Source: Heliopora coerulea
Taxonomy: Eukaryota; Cnidaria; Anthozoa; Scleralcyonacea; Helioporidae
DNA: 64,000 nucleotides
Reading direction: 5' to 3'
Assembly: GCA_030142905.1 (NCBI GenBank)
Contig: JASJOG010000341.1
Location: 124,001 to 188,000, forward strand
Under the pieces are notes generated by a model that saw nothing but the letters and a program-made list of their open reading frames with translations, was not told the DNA's origin and ran no database searches. The translations under genes and the position numbers were made by a program. Every line of letters begins with the position of its first letter. Position 1 is the first letter of the stretch. Shown here piece by piece: positions 47,351-59,378 of this stretch.

Positions 47351-48044
47351 AAATCTCTTATTTCTTCACGTTATTCTCTACTCCTAGAGGCAAGTAAAAC
47401 GTTGAAACTCACACGTGTAAAGTTATCAAAATCATTATTAAAATCTCTGCTTTAAACTAATTTAGGAAGTATCTGTATCCTCTTGCGGATTTGATTTGCG
47501 GCGAACATCACTTTTTCTTGGATCTGTGTCTGCTGCACGCAAAAGCATAGGTTCCAAACGTAGCTCAAGCTCAGCAATTGTATGGTTGTAAGTGTCGCAG
47601 ACGTAGAATATTCCGTCATGGTCGTGAACTATACCAGAAGGATGATTTAAACCACCTACACAACAAATATGCTTACCAACTGTGGTAAGGACATGCACCT
47701 TGTCATTGTACCAATCAGAGACCACAACATATTGATCATATATTGCAATCCCCCGGCATTCAGCGAAGCTATGTTCCACCGAGAGTTCAGGCCCAATGCA
47801 TCGTATGAAATTACCATCTTCTGAGAAGACCTGGATTCTATTGAGAACCATGTCGGTAACATATATGTTACCCTGCTTGTCAAAAGCTGTATTCAAACAA
47901 TGTTCCATTGATCTAGTGCCGACCCCTCCTCGCCAATATCGAATTGCCCATCACCACTCAACATCACTATCTTATGATTTCCGGTATCATAGACAACAGC
48001 TTGACCCTTGTGGTTTATAGCAATCTCATGTGGTATCTTGAAAT

Positions 48045-48497
48045 TTTTTCAAATAATAAAACAGCGATTTTGTCGTGGTAACAAATTTAAACACAGTTTT
48101 TAAATACGTAGATACCAAGGTGATTGGTAATTTAAGATAGAGTAGGAGAAGATGAAGAGTAATATACGCTTTAAAGAGGTATACAAAGACTGTTGGATAG
48201 TTTAGTTCTTAAGAAAACTGATGACATCGACCCATATGTTTCTTTAGTTAGCAGACGTATAGCACTTGATAAGTGGTCTGCTGAAATGCATCGTGCTTTT
48301 TTCTAATTCATTAGGCTTATTCTTTACGTAGAATTTTACCTCTTTAAGTTTCAAGTAGTTCTTTTAAGAACTAAACTATCCAACAGTCTTTGGTAACTGT
48401 GTATACCTATTTAAAGCGTATATTACTCTTCATCTTCTCCTACTCTATCTTAAATTACCATTCACCATGGTATCTACGTATTTAAAAACTATCTTGA
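48045..48497. mobile_element. Foldback element inserted in NHL exon of copy B
   Basis: Arms of about 130 nt (core taagatagagtaggagaaga and its inverted copy) surround an AT-rich centre. Short flanking repeats (atcttgaa) lie at both ends and match the uninterrupted sequence of copy C. It splits the propeller frame. Confidence 0.85.
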
Positions 48498-49089
48498 AGT
48501 TCCTTCCATGCACTTTCGTTATAATGGTCGTTTCATCTGTCATCGCATCAAGAATCTTTATGCGATTTGCCCTCGGCTCGGAAATGATAATCTCTCCCTT
48601 ATGGCTACAGGCAATATTTGTAGGAAAATTAAAGCTCTCTGAGCTGGCCACAGTTCCGATGTAGTCTAAATTCTTGGCCATTCTTATCAAACGATTATTA
48701 TTCTTATCCACAACGATAAGCTCATCTTTGTTACTTATACAAAGGTCCCATATTCGATGAAAACATCCTACTTCCTTACTTGGTCCAATGAGTTTATTGG
48801 TGATAACATATCTGAATAATGAAAAGTATTCAATCGTTAGAAGGAAGGAAAACGTCATCCAAGTCATTCAAGACGTACAAGGTGATTTGATTGCGGAACT
48901 AATACATTCCTGTGCCAGTCAATCCATTGTTATAACCTAAACGTTTAAAGATTTGCTCGTTCAAGAAACTTCTTGCTTGGATTATGCTTCCAGTTGTTTG
49001 AGGATACAAACGTTTTATTTTGTGTCTTTTTCATACATCTTATTTTCTAAATCCATGCATGACGAAAATCCTATTACAAAATTAACGTT

Positions 49090-49292
49090 AATGCTAAAAA
49101 CTTTCTCTCTTTCTTTCTTTCGTTCGTTACTTCTTGCTCTCTTTTCTTTCTTCCTCTCTTCTTCCTTTTTCTCTTTTTCCTTTCTCTCTTCTTCGTTTCT
49201 GTCTTTCTTCCTTTCTCTCTTCCTTTCACTTTTCCTCTCTTTCTCTGTTTCTTTCTCTCGTCCTTTCTTTCTCTGTTTCATTCTCTCATTTT

Positions 49293-49327
<35 letters not shown>

Positions 49328-49445
49328 CTCTTTCTTTTTACTTTCTTTGTTCCTCTCTTTCTTTCCTTCTTTCTTCTTTTCTTCCTTTCTTCCTTTCTTT
49401 CTTTCTTTCTTTCTTCCTTTCCTCCTTTCTTTTACTTTCTATGTC
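49090..49445. repeat. CTTT-rich pyrimidine tract 1 (copy B intron)
   Basis: About 350 nt of (ctttc)n/(ttct)n. The Phe/Ser/Leu-rich plus frames and Lys/Glu/Arg-rich minus frames here are compositional. Confidence 0.92.
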
Positions 49446-49727
49446 TTATTTAATATCTTGTTTAAAAAGATAATTACATAAAATATGTTCAGGGCTCTAA
49501 TCGAGTAGCCTGAACACATTTAACCAACTATACTAAATATATACATGTTAAAATTCCTAAGGTCTAACAGATTTAAAAAGGTTCTTTATACGAATCGAGC
49601 CAAATATAACTGCTTTTTGCATTCTTTTCAAAACACTCTCTACTAATTTGTCCTGTTGTAATAACTTATTTAACAAAGTTTTTAAGCACTTTAAGTATCG
49701 TCCCAACGCACCCAGCAGCACGTATCC

Positions 49728-50160
49728 ACTTTCTTTCTTTCCTTCTTTCTTTCTTTCCTTCTTTCTTTCCTTCTTTCCTTCTTTCCTTCTTTCTTTTTTT
49801 CTTTCTTTCCTTCTTTCTTTCTTTCCTTCTTTCTTTCTTTCCTTCTTTCCTTCTTTCTTTCTTTCCTTCTTTCTTTCCTTCTTTCTTTCCTTCTTTCTTT
49901 CTTTCTTTCTTTCTTGCTTTCTTTCTTTCTTTCTTTCCTTTTTTTGCTTTCCTTCCATCATCCCACCCTTTCTTTATTTATGCCGTGCTTCCTTCCTTCG
50001 TCCCTTCCTTCCTTTCTTCCTTTCCTTCATTGTTTCATTGCTTTCCTTCCTTCCTTTCTTTCTTGTCGTACTTCCTTCCTTCTTTCTTTCTATTCTCTCT
50101 TCTTTCTCTTTTTTTCCTTCCTTCCTTCTTTCTTTTCTTTACTCCGCTTCTGCCATTCAT
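49728..50160. repeat. CTTT/CCTT pyrimidine tract 2 (copy B intron)
   Basis: About 430 nt of (ctttctttc)n and (ccttc)n in the intron between the linker and NHL exons. The single matching tract in unit 2 is at 62155-62930. Confidence 0.92.
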
Positions 50161-50613
50161 TCCCTTCTTTTCGCTCATACAACTTATAATTGATTCTTAC
50201 ATTTAAGTCACTTACTTTATAAAGTCATTCCACTCGTTTGCTTTTTTTTATTCGTTCCGTCAGTCGGTCGTTCATCCGTTCGATCGTTAGGTCATTCAGT
50301 CGTTCGTTCGGTCGTTTGATCGTTCGCTCGTTAGTTCTTTAGTTTGTTTCCAAATTCGTTCGTTCATTTATCTTCAATATGTTTTGTAACACCTAGTAAA
50401 GAGGCTGGGTGGTCACATTTAGTATCGTTATTCTCCCTGTCTTAATGAATTACAAATAAAATCTAGCTAGCCCAAAAAATGTAGATTTTTTTTTAATCTC
50501 AGAGCCCAAGAATAAAATTTAACCCGATAACAAGTCACTTACTCAAAGAAAATCTGTTGCTTTCGAGAGTCTGCAACTTGTGATCATCCTGTAGTGACTG
50601 TAACAATTCAAAA

Positions 50614-50655
50614 TAAATAAATATATAAATAAATAAATAAATAAATAAATAAAAC
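50614..50655. repeat. AAAT microsatellite
   Basis: (aaat)n run next to the linker exon of copy B. A shorter version is at about 63384-63410. Confidence 0.85.
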
Positions 50656-50984
50656 CCAAATTTTTGTGGTTTGCAAAAAATTTCTTGAAGTTTGTCTTAT
50701 TTATAAAGTTTCAAGGGAATCAGGATAAAAGTGAGAAAACGTAAGTCTTGGAAAGTTACCGCGTTCGTCATAATAATGATAAGATATATAATGATAATAG
50801 AGAAAATAAGTCGCTTCGAGTTTGTGATTGGCTAGAGGACGTTTTCGGTTCAATTATTTTATAGACAGCTTATTGGTTCATAATATTTACTAATTCTTGA
50901 TTTAACCGGGGTCCCCTTTGATAACAGCATTAGTTCTGTTGTAAGGCTTACTTTAGGTAAAAGTGATTCAATTAATAAAATTGT

Positions 50985-51430
50985 TATTATTATTATTATC
51001 ATTATCTTTTTATTGATGATATCATAATCATTCTTATTGTTATCATTAGCATTATAATTAGCACTGTTATTATCATTATCAATACCATTATCATTACAAT
51101 CATCATTATCATAACCATTACCATTATCATTATCATTATCATTACCATTATCATTACCATTATCATTACCATTACCATTACTATTACCATTATCATTATC
51201 GTTACCATTATCATTATCATTATTACCATTCTCATTACCATTACCATTACCATTGCCATTATCATTATCATTACCATTATCATTACCATAATCATTACCA
51301 TTGTCATTACCATTATTATTATAATTTACCATTATCATTTTCGTCACCATTATCATCACCATTACATGACCTTTATCATTACCATTATCATTATCATTAT
51401 CATTATCATTGTCATTACCATTATTATTAT
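50985..51430. repeat. CATTAT/CATTAC hexamer array (copy B intron)
   Basis: About 440 nt of (cattat/cattac)n between the linker and kinase-KEN exons. The Asn/Asp/Gly and Met/Ile/Val frames on the minus strand are artefacts of it. A parallel array is at 63745-64000. Confidence 0.95.
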
Positions 51431-52599
51431 TATGTATAAAATCAACTTAAATAAACTTAAGTCAGGAGTGTTACTTTAAACGTTGATTGTATTGATCCTT
51501 TTGAAAAATAAATTATGACCAAATTAAATGTGCATTAATTTCCATAAAGTGTAGAATATTACAGTGCTCGCTCACTTACACCTACTCAAAATTTTGGGAA
51601 GTCTCCTTTTGGATAAAATTCCCGTAATTTGACGTCATCTCTCCAAGGAACAGCGGCTTCATACGTGTGCAAGAGCAATTGGGGAAAGTTCTTGGTAAAT
51701 GAATCTAAACTTGTGTAACCAGTGTTTTCTGATTCATTGGGGCTTCGCAGAGAACCCACATCAAAAACTTTTTGATCAGCCTCGGAATAATGTCTCCAGT
51801 AATTTCTGATTGCCTTAATAAGCTCAGAGATGTGCTCAGCACCAATTTCAAACCGACTACTTTCTTTGCTGAGTTTCACAGGTTTCTGGAAATTCTTGTG
51901 AGAAAACAGATGTGAACCATGAGTCAGGACATAATGTACAAGGAGTCCAAACGAGAAAATGTCCGCCTTTGTCGTAAGTCGGTGTTCACATTCGTGAAAG
52001 TATTCAATTTCTGGTGCTATCCAGCCGATCGTTCCTCCAAATGTTCTTGTCCTTATGAACTCCTTTCCATCGTAGACATATTTACTCACTTCGAAATCCG
52101 CCAAAACAATCCTTTTCCGGCTTCCACACGATATAAGAATATTACTTGGTTTTAGATCTAAGTGATAGATGCCATTTCGATGAATATGTTGAAGACCAAG
52201 TGCAATCTGCTTTACAGCCGTCTTTGATCCAGTCCACTGCGGTCAAAGCTTGGATCTTCGACGAAATCGCAGAGATTTCCACTGCAAAGCTTAAGGTAAA
52301 TGAAGCAGTAAGGATCTTGCTGTTCGATTAAAAAGTAGCGGATGACATTCTCGTGTTGTTTGTGCTTCGATAATTCAATAAGTTTATTGACTTCGTTTAT
52401 GTCTGTAGTCCCAGTGATTACTCTCTTTACAGCTGCAACTCGTTCATCGTTCATGGTGCGTTTAAAAATGAGAGAATACCCATCCAAAGATCCAGCAAGT
52501 ATTTCATGGCCTGCTTTCGCAATGTCTACAACAGCTGAATGAATTATCTATTTTGCACTGTTTATTGTGGTTGTCGTTTTCGTTCGGGTGGCGGCAAAA

Positions 52600-54112
52600 G
52601 CTCTGGGAACGAGATTGACGTGCATTTCTCGTGACTTTACCAGCAGTTTGTGCATTTTTATCAGTTGAATTTTAGCTGTAGCCTTTTATTAGAGATTTTC
52701 AATTAGCTGGAATGTGAAGAGTAGTTTTCTAACGTTTCGAGCGACTCTTCACATTTCGGCACTACTCAGGCCTATCCGATCATCTCACTAAGATTTCAAC
52801 AGTGCCTACGCAGCACTCTATTTTATCTCATATCCTCTTGGTTTGTTCTTGTCCTCTTGTAATGTTTGTTCTTCGTACATTGCACTTGACCCAAGTTTCA
52901 AATGCAAATGGTTTAGAGATAAAAATCCTGTTTCGTGAACCATTGGGGGAAATGGCAAAGGGTGAGGGTTATTTTAAATTGCCTAATGCAATCAAAATAA
53001 TTTTGGTTTGTTTCAAAGAGCGCTTACAATGGCAAAGAATGAAAGTTCGCTGTCATTCGATACCTATTCAAGTTCTTGAATAATACAGCTTTTTGAGACA
53101 TGCAAAAAAGTATATCGTTTCTGTCAAATCAGTCAAATTATCTTAAATCGATTATTTCTTCAACATTATCACCCGGATCCAATTAAAACATTGTACATGA
53201 ACGTGTGTCACAAAACTGAGGAATACTGTTAAATTCAGACCTCTTACTCTGTTTTCTGTCATATGTCAAGACCTCTCAATATGGGTTCTCTGACACTGCC
53301 AAGCATTTTGTTACGTGTGAAGGAACTTTGGGTGAAAGAATCAGGCCCATGGTACCGCGATTCAACATCGTTTAACAAAGGTTACTTAAAGCATGTTGCT
53401 GTGTGTTGCCTCATCCTGAAGCAACAATTGATTAATTCATGGCCTTCGACAAGTTCCAATTTGTCTAATACAATAGAACGTCTCGCTTTTTCGTTCAAAT
53501 GTAGAATCTCTTCTTTGGATTATATTCAACGCCGTAAATGGTTCAACATTTGTAGTCTACAAATGAGTATACGAGTAAACATGATACACAAAGTAAACTC
53601 TTTCTTTAACAATTCTAGAACCAAAATAAAGACCAAGCATACAAAGGTGCTTCTCAGCAGATATTATACCATGCACACTGTTATTTTTTTAATTTCTACG
53701 AAAGAGGCAAGATTTAAAAATAAAAATTAAGAGTGATCAAGAACTTACAACACTACACATATCTTAACTGTTTACAAACGATCTCAAGTCAATGTTTCGT
53801 TGTTAACAATTGCCTAGATAAACTGCGACTTTACGACATTACGATGAATTATTTAACGTCAAAGGTTCAGAAATTGCTGTTGATGTTGTTACGACACGTA
53901 GGCTCGCTGACGGGATCTTTATTCAGTCAAACAAAACTACCAAAGAATATACTCTGCAAGACAACACTAACAGTGCCAAGTCTACTGTAATCTGACACGT
54001 ATCGCAAAGTGACAAATAATATTTAGCATTGTTAGAGCTTAAAAATGTCAGTCCCTAGAGTAACTAGTAAAATGTTTGAGCAAACGGCGCATTCTTTAAG
54101 ATAAAAGTACTT
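52600..54112. other. Spacer between copy B and SNase gene 2, unrecognised frames
   Basis: Plus-strand frames at 52802-53083, 53263-53730 and 53733-53990 have no recognised domain and no convincing splice or start context. A promoter for copy B could lie here but is not identifiable. Confidence 0.3.
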
Positions 54113-54577
54113 TTAAGTGTATTTACTGGCGTAGCCGTACTCCATCAGTATTTGATTAAACGACTTGGTCGATCCAGGTCCTCTTTTGAGGGTGACTAGA
54201 GGTCTTTCATATCCTCCAAGCCCATCAAACTCAGCATATACCACCTCTTCGCTTCTGTTCAATGAATTCTGAAGTTTAACCTTCGTCCAAGGTTCGGTTT
54301 GACGTGGAAAGCTACCAGGGTCACCACCAAGACACAACCAGGCTAAAAAATCGCGCGATTTCTTGGCACTGGAACCTGTTTCTAACTCCGGTGAATTTAT
54401 TCCCAACAAACGGCTTTTAAAACGTTGAAGCGTGCCATTGCGATAGAATGCCAAGTCACAGGTATCCCCATCGTGAATGGTTACCACCTTGGCGTAAACG
54501 TTCACGTATGTCGGTGGACTTGAAGACGAACGAGTAACGTCTCTTTCAGTAATTTTCTTCAACTGTTGAAGACTCAT
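54113..54577 (-). CDS. Staphylococcal nuclease-like protein (154 aa), gene 2
   Basis: Single-exon SNase-domain protein. The start at 54577 (MSLQQLKKITERDV) is chosen over the upstream ATG at 54685 because it aligns with gene 1 (MAYQELKAVTNKDI) and gives exactly the same length, 154 residues. Core: VVTIHDGDTCDLAF; KSRLLGINSPELE with the Arg35 and Glu43 counterparts; GGYERPLVTL with the Arg87 counterpart; and a more typical C-terminal helix (FNQILMEYGYASKY) than gene 1. It lies between KEN-NHL copy B and unit 2. Substrate and regulation are unknown. Relationship to gene 1 is by family, clearly diverged. Confidence 0.85.
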   Translation of the reverse strand: MSLQQLKKITERDVTRSSSSPPTYVNVYAKVVTIHDGDTCDLAFYRNGTLQRFKSRLLGINSPELETGSSAKKSRDFLAWLCLGGDPGSFPRQTEPWTKVKLQNSLNRSEEVVYAEFDGLGGYERPLVTLKRGPGSTKSFNQILMEYGYASKYT

Positions 54578-54699
54578 TGTTAAACTTGTTATCGTACAAC
54601 AGCTGCTCTCATCAACTGGACTTCGTTCCAAGCTTGCCCGTGGCGTTTGAAGCTGTAATGTGCTTTGTAAGCAATATTTAGCCAAAATATTCGCCCAGT

Positions 54700-55945
54700 C
54701 ATTATTTTACTTTCGTTTTCAGCTCTTCTAAGTAAACAACTTAGGTCACCAGCCAAGAGGGAGATCCCCTTGGCGGGAACATTAATGTGATTGGTCGGTA
54801 GCCTTCCATTTGTTAAACCAGAATTAGACGAAGCTTTTTGGACAACAAGAATTGTCAAGGTCGCAAACTGGGTTGTCAACCCGAATCCAAGATTATTTTA
54901 TTGGATACTCTGAATTAGCAACCAGCTAATTACTAAACTGTCTAAAATTGTAAAACATTGCCGGATAAGCCTCATGCCTTGCTGAGGCAGAACAGCTTAG
55001 CTGGGACGTGTCGCCAGCACATGACATTACATCGCTTTGTTTACAATGGTGGTGTTTCTATGGAAGCTAACCAGCTCTACTAGTAAGGTGGCCCTTTTTT
55101 GGCGAAATTTCCCCTCCATGTGAAATCCCTTGAAGAAATTGTTTTTGTTTACATGAGAGGAGAGACAGCCCTGCTACGAAAGATCTCGCTATTGATTACC
55201 CGAAATGTCGCCTAGCACAAAGGGGCGGCGGCCCTCTCATTACTATAGCGTGCTCGACCCAGCCCTGCTAGAGGGCCAAGAAAATTCCCATGTAAAAGCG
55301 AGTTCGTCTCCTTATAAACACCTCCTAGGAAAATGCCTACGGATAATAGCATCATCGGCTGTCAACATCTCAATCTCTGCGGTTTACAGGACTAGAAGTG
55401 CAGATCTAGGGAATTCTCTGGACGTTTTTGACCGATCATTGTCAAGAATTTCGAAAAAATATATAAGAAAATAGATTGGAGCTGAAAATGCTGTCTCTGA
55501 AAGACAATATTAACACTGGACTGAACGTTAAATTAGGAACTATTTAAACGAGGCCGGACTTGGCCGAATGATCGCAGGTTAGCTGGTATCTCTTTTAACC
55601 CTTTCCGCTCCATACAAGGCTTTAGTATTATACTCTGGCTAACGCAAGACGATTTTACTCGTCAAGGGAAGACGTCTTCGACAGGAATGGTTTAAGCGAA
55701 GCGATGAGGCTGGTTAGCATGGCAGAAATATTCCTGTGTGAACTGTTGGGGCCAGGTTGAAAAATCTTATGCTTCAGTGTTATGATAATAACTACAAAAA
55801 AACTTCGCAGTTCCCTCATTCATCTGAATCAGAAAAGACAAATTTGTTTTTAGAATGGTCGAAATAAAATCCAAATTCACTACCACAGTTCACAATTTCC
55901 TCGCCAAGTACAGGGAGTGTGAATTCAGTTGGGTCGTGCCCCCCA
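54700..55945. other. Spacer, one foldback-family copy
   Basis: A copy of the gacgattttactcgtc repeat family lies at about 55605-55690. No gene is recognised. Confidence 0.4.
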
Positions 55946-56890
55946 AAAAACAAGCTTGTTTTTCCTCTTTGTCACTGCGTTGAAGTGGCTTCGCTTTGTT
56001 GACCAGAGTTTGATCTTCATAAGCTTGGCCCTGATTGGTGCATAGTTGATGATTTTCGGGAGAATTGCTTACTTTATCACTGTGTTTATTAACTGCATTT
56101 TATCTGTCGTTATTTTATAAAAGAAATTCCAAATTCACTTCCATTTTTAGATACTATGATCCAAACACTTGGGATATTGCTCGACTTTCGAAAACCTAAA
56201 AACATTTGCCTAGTGGCTCGTGTTTTATGACGTTTTTCTCAAGTCTCGCAACATCCCGCGCATTTGGATCAGTCTCTAAACACGGGAATTCATTTGGTAT
56301 TTCGTAATTGATGATTATAAGTAACGAAAACGGTACTTTCTGTGTTTTTGCTTCTTTTTCGAGAGACATGTAGGGTTCGAAATAACGTTCAGAAAATATG
56401 CCTAAATTTGTAGCCTGTTTTTTGTAGGTCAAAATTTTTGCAGGCTGTTTCCCAAGCAGCAAAGTTACGTTCTGGACATAGGCCCAAATAAAAAGTAATG
56501 TAAGCCAAAATTAAATACAATTATTTTGTAATGTAAAAATACTTTAACAAGTTAGATGCTACTGTCTTTGTCTGTTGAACTAACAACTTTGATATTCTGG
56601 TATACTCAATATATCAGTGTTACTGTACTAAATAAATTTATACTTGATCTGATCACATGTAAAGTTCTTCGGCAGTCAGATGTAAACTTACTGACAGCTC
56701 TGCTGCTGAAGTCGTGTTGCATATCTCATCTTACGTACCTAACTATTTTGTAAGAATAATTACAACATTTTATTTTGTACAAAAACAGACAAGTTCTGTT
56801 CAGTTAAAACAAGTTATATAATATATATTAAATCATATTAATGGATACGTAACAACAGGTCCGTCTCCGAGTATAAGACTAGTACTCAGT

Positions 56891-59378
56891 TCATTCCTCA
56901 TCACTGTAGTTAGAATCACTGCTTCTCATTCCACCTAGGGGAGGGTCTTCACGATCACTGTCGTCCAAGCCTTCTGACAATTCCATGTGAGAAAAGTCGG
57001 CTGGTGGGTTTTCTTGGCTTTGTTCTAAGGCATCTTCCTCCAGTACATCAGCTTCCATCTCTTCTTCCTCTCCATCTTCCTCGCCCTCAGATTCTCCAAA
57101 ATATGTTGAAGGTGAGTCACGTCCAACATCTTTTAACCAATCCCTTAGGAATTCTTCCCTCTCCGTCTCTCTTGTCCTCTTTGGTGCGCTTCCTTTCGGT
57201 TCAAACTGCTTTCGTTTTCCTTGGGTTTTCTTCCTTAATTTATCGCTGTTCCAGAGGTCCACAGCAAGCTCACCGAAACCCTCACGGAAAACGTGGAGGG
57301 TTGGGCCTGTTACTTTGATGTGAATCAAATCAGTCAAGTTGCTTTCATTCAACCTGTTCCGACAGTCAGTCTTGACTACACTCAAGTATGAGATAAACGA
57401 CTCGCACACTGCATTGCCGTATGCGGAGCAGCAGAGACACAGCTCGATCAGTGCCCAAGGTTCTGGTGCTTCGTCCTGCTTTATCTACCAGAGTATTGGC
57501 CACAGATCCATGAGGTCGATAACAGCAACGTCAAAGTATGAGGTTGCTCATTGCACAAACACAACATACTGCTCTTGTAACAGTTGCTTGTTGGTCTGGC
57601 GTAGTGGGTCGATGTCTTTGAAGCTCTTGAAAACATTGGAGATTGCTTCCATTTGTACTGACAGCTTGTCTTCAGTCCCGTCCTTCATCCAAACGCTAGT
57701 ATAGAATAACTTGGCGATGCTGTGTGCTACTTATAAGAGAAAGCAAATTCCGAAAAAGAAAGCCATCTTTTAATTTAAGATTTAAGTTAATGAAAGATGA
57801 AACTGTGAATTAGTGATATTTCGATTTTATTGCAAAATCATCTTCAGACTAAGTGAACCAACATAAGCGGACCTAAGGTTTATATATACATGTGAAAGTG
57901 ATTGCATCATCGATGAAGAATTGAGGAAACGCCTACTCTATTTACAATGATTGATTGTGTCAGTAAGTGACAAGTGTTGACGCCTAAGGATGAAATGACA
58001 AGATGTCGATGAATAAAAGATCGACATCTGATATTCGTTGACAGTTTTGTCAACTGCCTCAACTTGCTTGATGAGGTCAACTCGGCTTGTCTTCTGAGTG
58101 ATCAAGGAAAGTAGCCGAGTTGATTCCAGGATGTCAGCATTCGTTACACATTTTAGCAACATGGTAGCTTTTGCTATGCGCAGCCTTGTCATTCTGTTTG
58201 CTTTTGCCAGCAACGACATTCTGAATGTAGGCCAAGTACAGTCCCCTCTTGTCGACGAAAGCTTTCATGGCTCGCAACTTGTGGTCAATCCAGCGGGTAC
58301 CACTCGATTTGGAAGGCTTGATTTGTCTGTTCTCAAAGCTGTACACTTCTTTCAGGATTTCATGCAAACTTTTCAGTTCTCTCAGTCGCCTTGCAGAGTT
58401 CTGATAAATACAATACAAATCTCGCATTGCAGTTTCAACTTCCTTCATGTCGTTCTGAATTGCGTCCTTTATAGCCAGCTCAAGTCGATGGGACAAACAC
58501 CAAAAGAATTTGATGTGCTTGCCAAACTTTCGCTGCAGTATGGAAATAACACCATCTCGCAGACCTAAATTAACTGCAGTACCATCAGACTCAAAAGAGA
58601 CAATTCTTTGCAGTTTCTCTGCAATGTCACAATCTTTAAAGGCATCGATAGTAGCACCTGTAATCCCTTGCGCATCTCGTGATTCCACCGGCTTCAAAAT
58701 TAGAAAAACAAGTGAAACTTTAAATTCGTCTGGATCTAGAAACAGTATGTAGATAGCTTCCTTCTCTTTGCTCGCTGCATCAGTCGCCCCGTCAGCTAAC
58801 ACAGTTACAAAGTTAGCTCTCTTGACTTTATCCTTGACTTGCCTCTCATACAGCGCCTTGGCAGCAAAGTGAATGAATAATTTGCTGCCCTTGTCATTCT
58901 AGTATGTACCTCCAGGCATGAACTTGACTCCATGTAACTTTTTAATCCTTACGTGATCAATGAAGTCAGAATAAGGCCGTCCCTTGTAAGCTAGCAGATA
59001 TCCAATGTCGAAGAGGTTCTGCATGGCAGTTCTTTTTTCGGGTGTAAGCCGTCCCATATTGCCGACTGCCTGGACAATGGGGGCACCAGGTGGTACTGGT
59101 GGTAACTGCACTCGTACATTTCTGTTCTCGGTGGCTGGCTGCTCCTGCTCTTCAAGTCGCAAAGCTTGTTTATGAAGCTTACTTTGAACGTGTTCTGTAA
59201 CAGCCGATGATTTTAAAATGGTAGATCCAGTAATAAAAGCGTTTTTCCCAAGAAGTTTGGCTTTCCACTTCACTCAAATATCACAAGTCAATACTTTTCG
59301 GGTTGCATCAAGTTGAAAATACTTGTTCGTCTGTCTCCAATGGTCAAAAGTTGCTGGTTTTACTCGCCGACAGGACAT
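56891..59378 (-). pseudogene. hAT transposase (ZNF862/KIAA1586-like), unit 2, broken
   Basis: Second copy of the unit 1 transposase, with a longer intact acidic C-terminus (SNYSDEE). It has an early TGA within the N-terminal finger near 59274, a TAG near 58900, and about 285 nt of the coding sequence replaced by about 295 nt of unrelated sequence at 57732-58027. The C-terminal and core motifs match unit 1. Confidence 0.78.

Larger units (their letters stand above)
47462..52534 (-). pseudogene. Kinase-KEN-NHL copy B, pseudogene
   Basis: Same three-exon layout as copy A: kinase-KEN 52534 to about 51586, linker exon 50597-50543 (55 nt), NHL about 48806-47462. Visible lesions: loss of the start ATG equivalent (ATT in its place); a one-base deletion in the kinase near 52224; an in-frame deletion of about 390 nt near 51900 that removes the kinase C-lobe and the first part of KEN; a TGA at 51586-51588 where copy A splices; a one-base deletion at the 5' edge of the NHL exon; a foldback insertion (about 48050-48500) inside NHL; and another one-base deletion near 47908. 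What remains is closest to copy C. Confidence 0.88.
42455..52540. repeat. Segmental tandem duplication, unit 1
   Basis: From about 42455 (acaagcttgtttttcctctt) the sequence runs closely parallel to that starting at about 55946. It contains the decayed hAT transposase, an AT-rich spacer, KEN-NHL copy B and its microsatellites. The offset is about 13.5 kb at the left and changes with indels. The end of unit 1 is not precisely defined because unit 2 leaves the window. Confidence 0.85.

Noticed and set aside
49015..50206. Long Phe/Ser/Leu-rich and Lys/Glu/Arg-rich open frames
   Set aside because: They are six-frame translations of CTTT/GAAA tracts, with no start, splice or domain evidence. The same applies at 62076-62995 and 22130-22519.
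50859..51362. Asn/Asp/Gly-rich and Met/Ile/Val-rich frames
   Set aside because: Translation of the CATTAY hexamer array; also at 63768-63989.
53263..53990. Two adjacent plus-strand frames as a gene
   Set aside because: There is no recognised motif, no in-phase splice pair and AT-rich composition like the surroundings.
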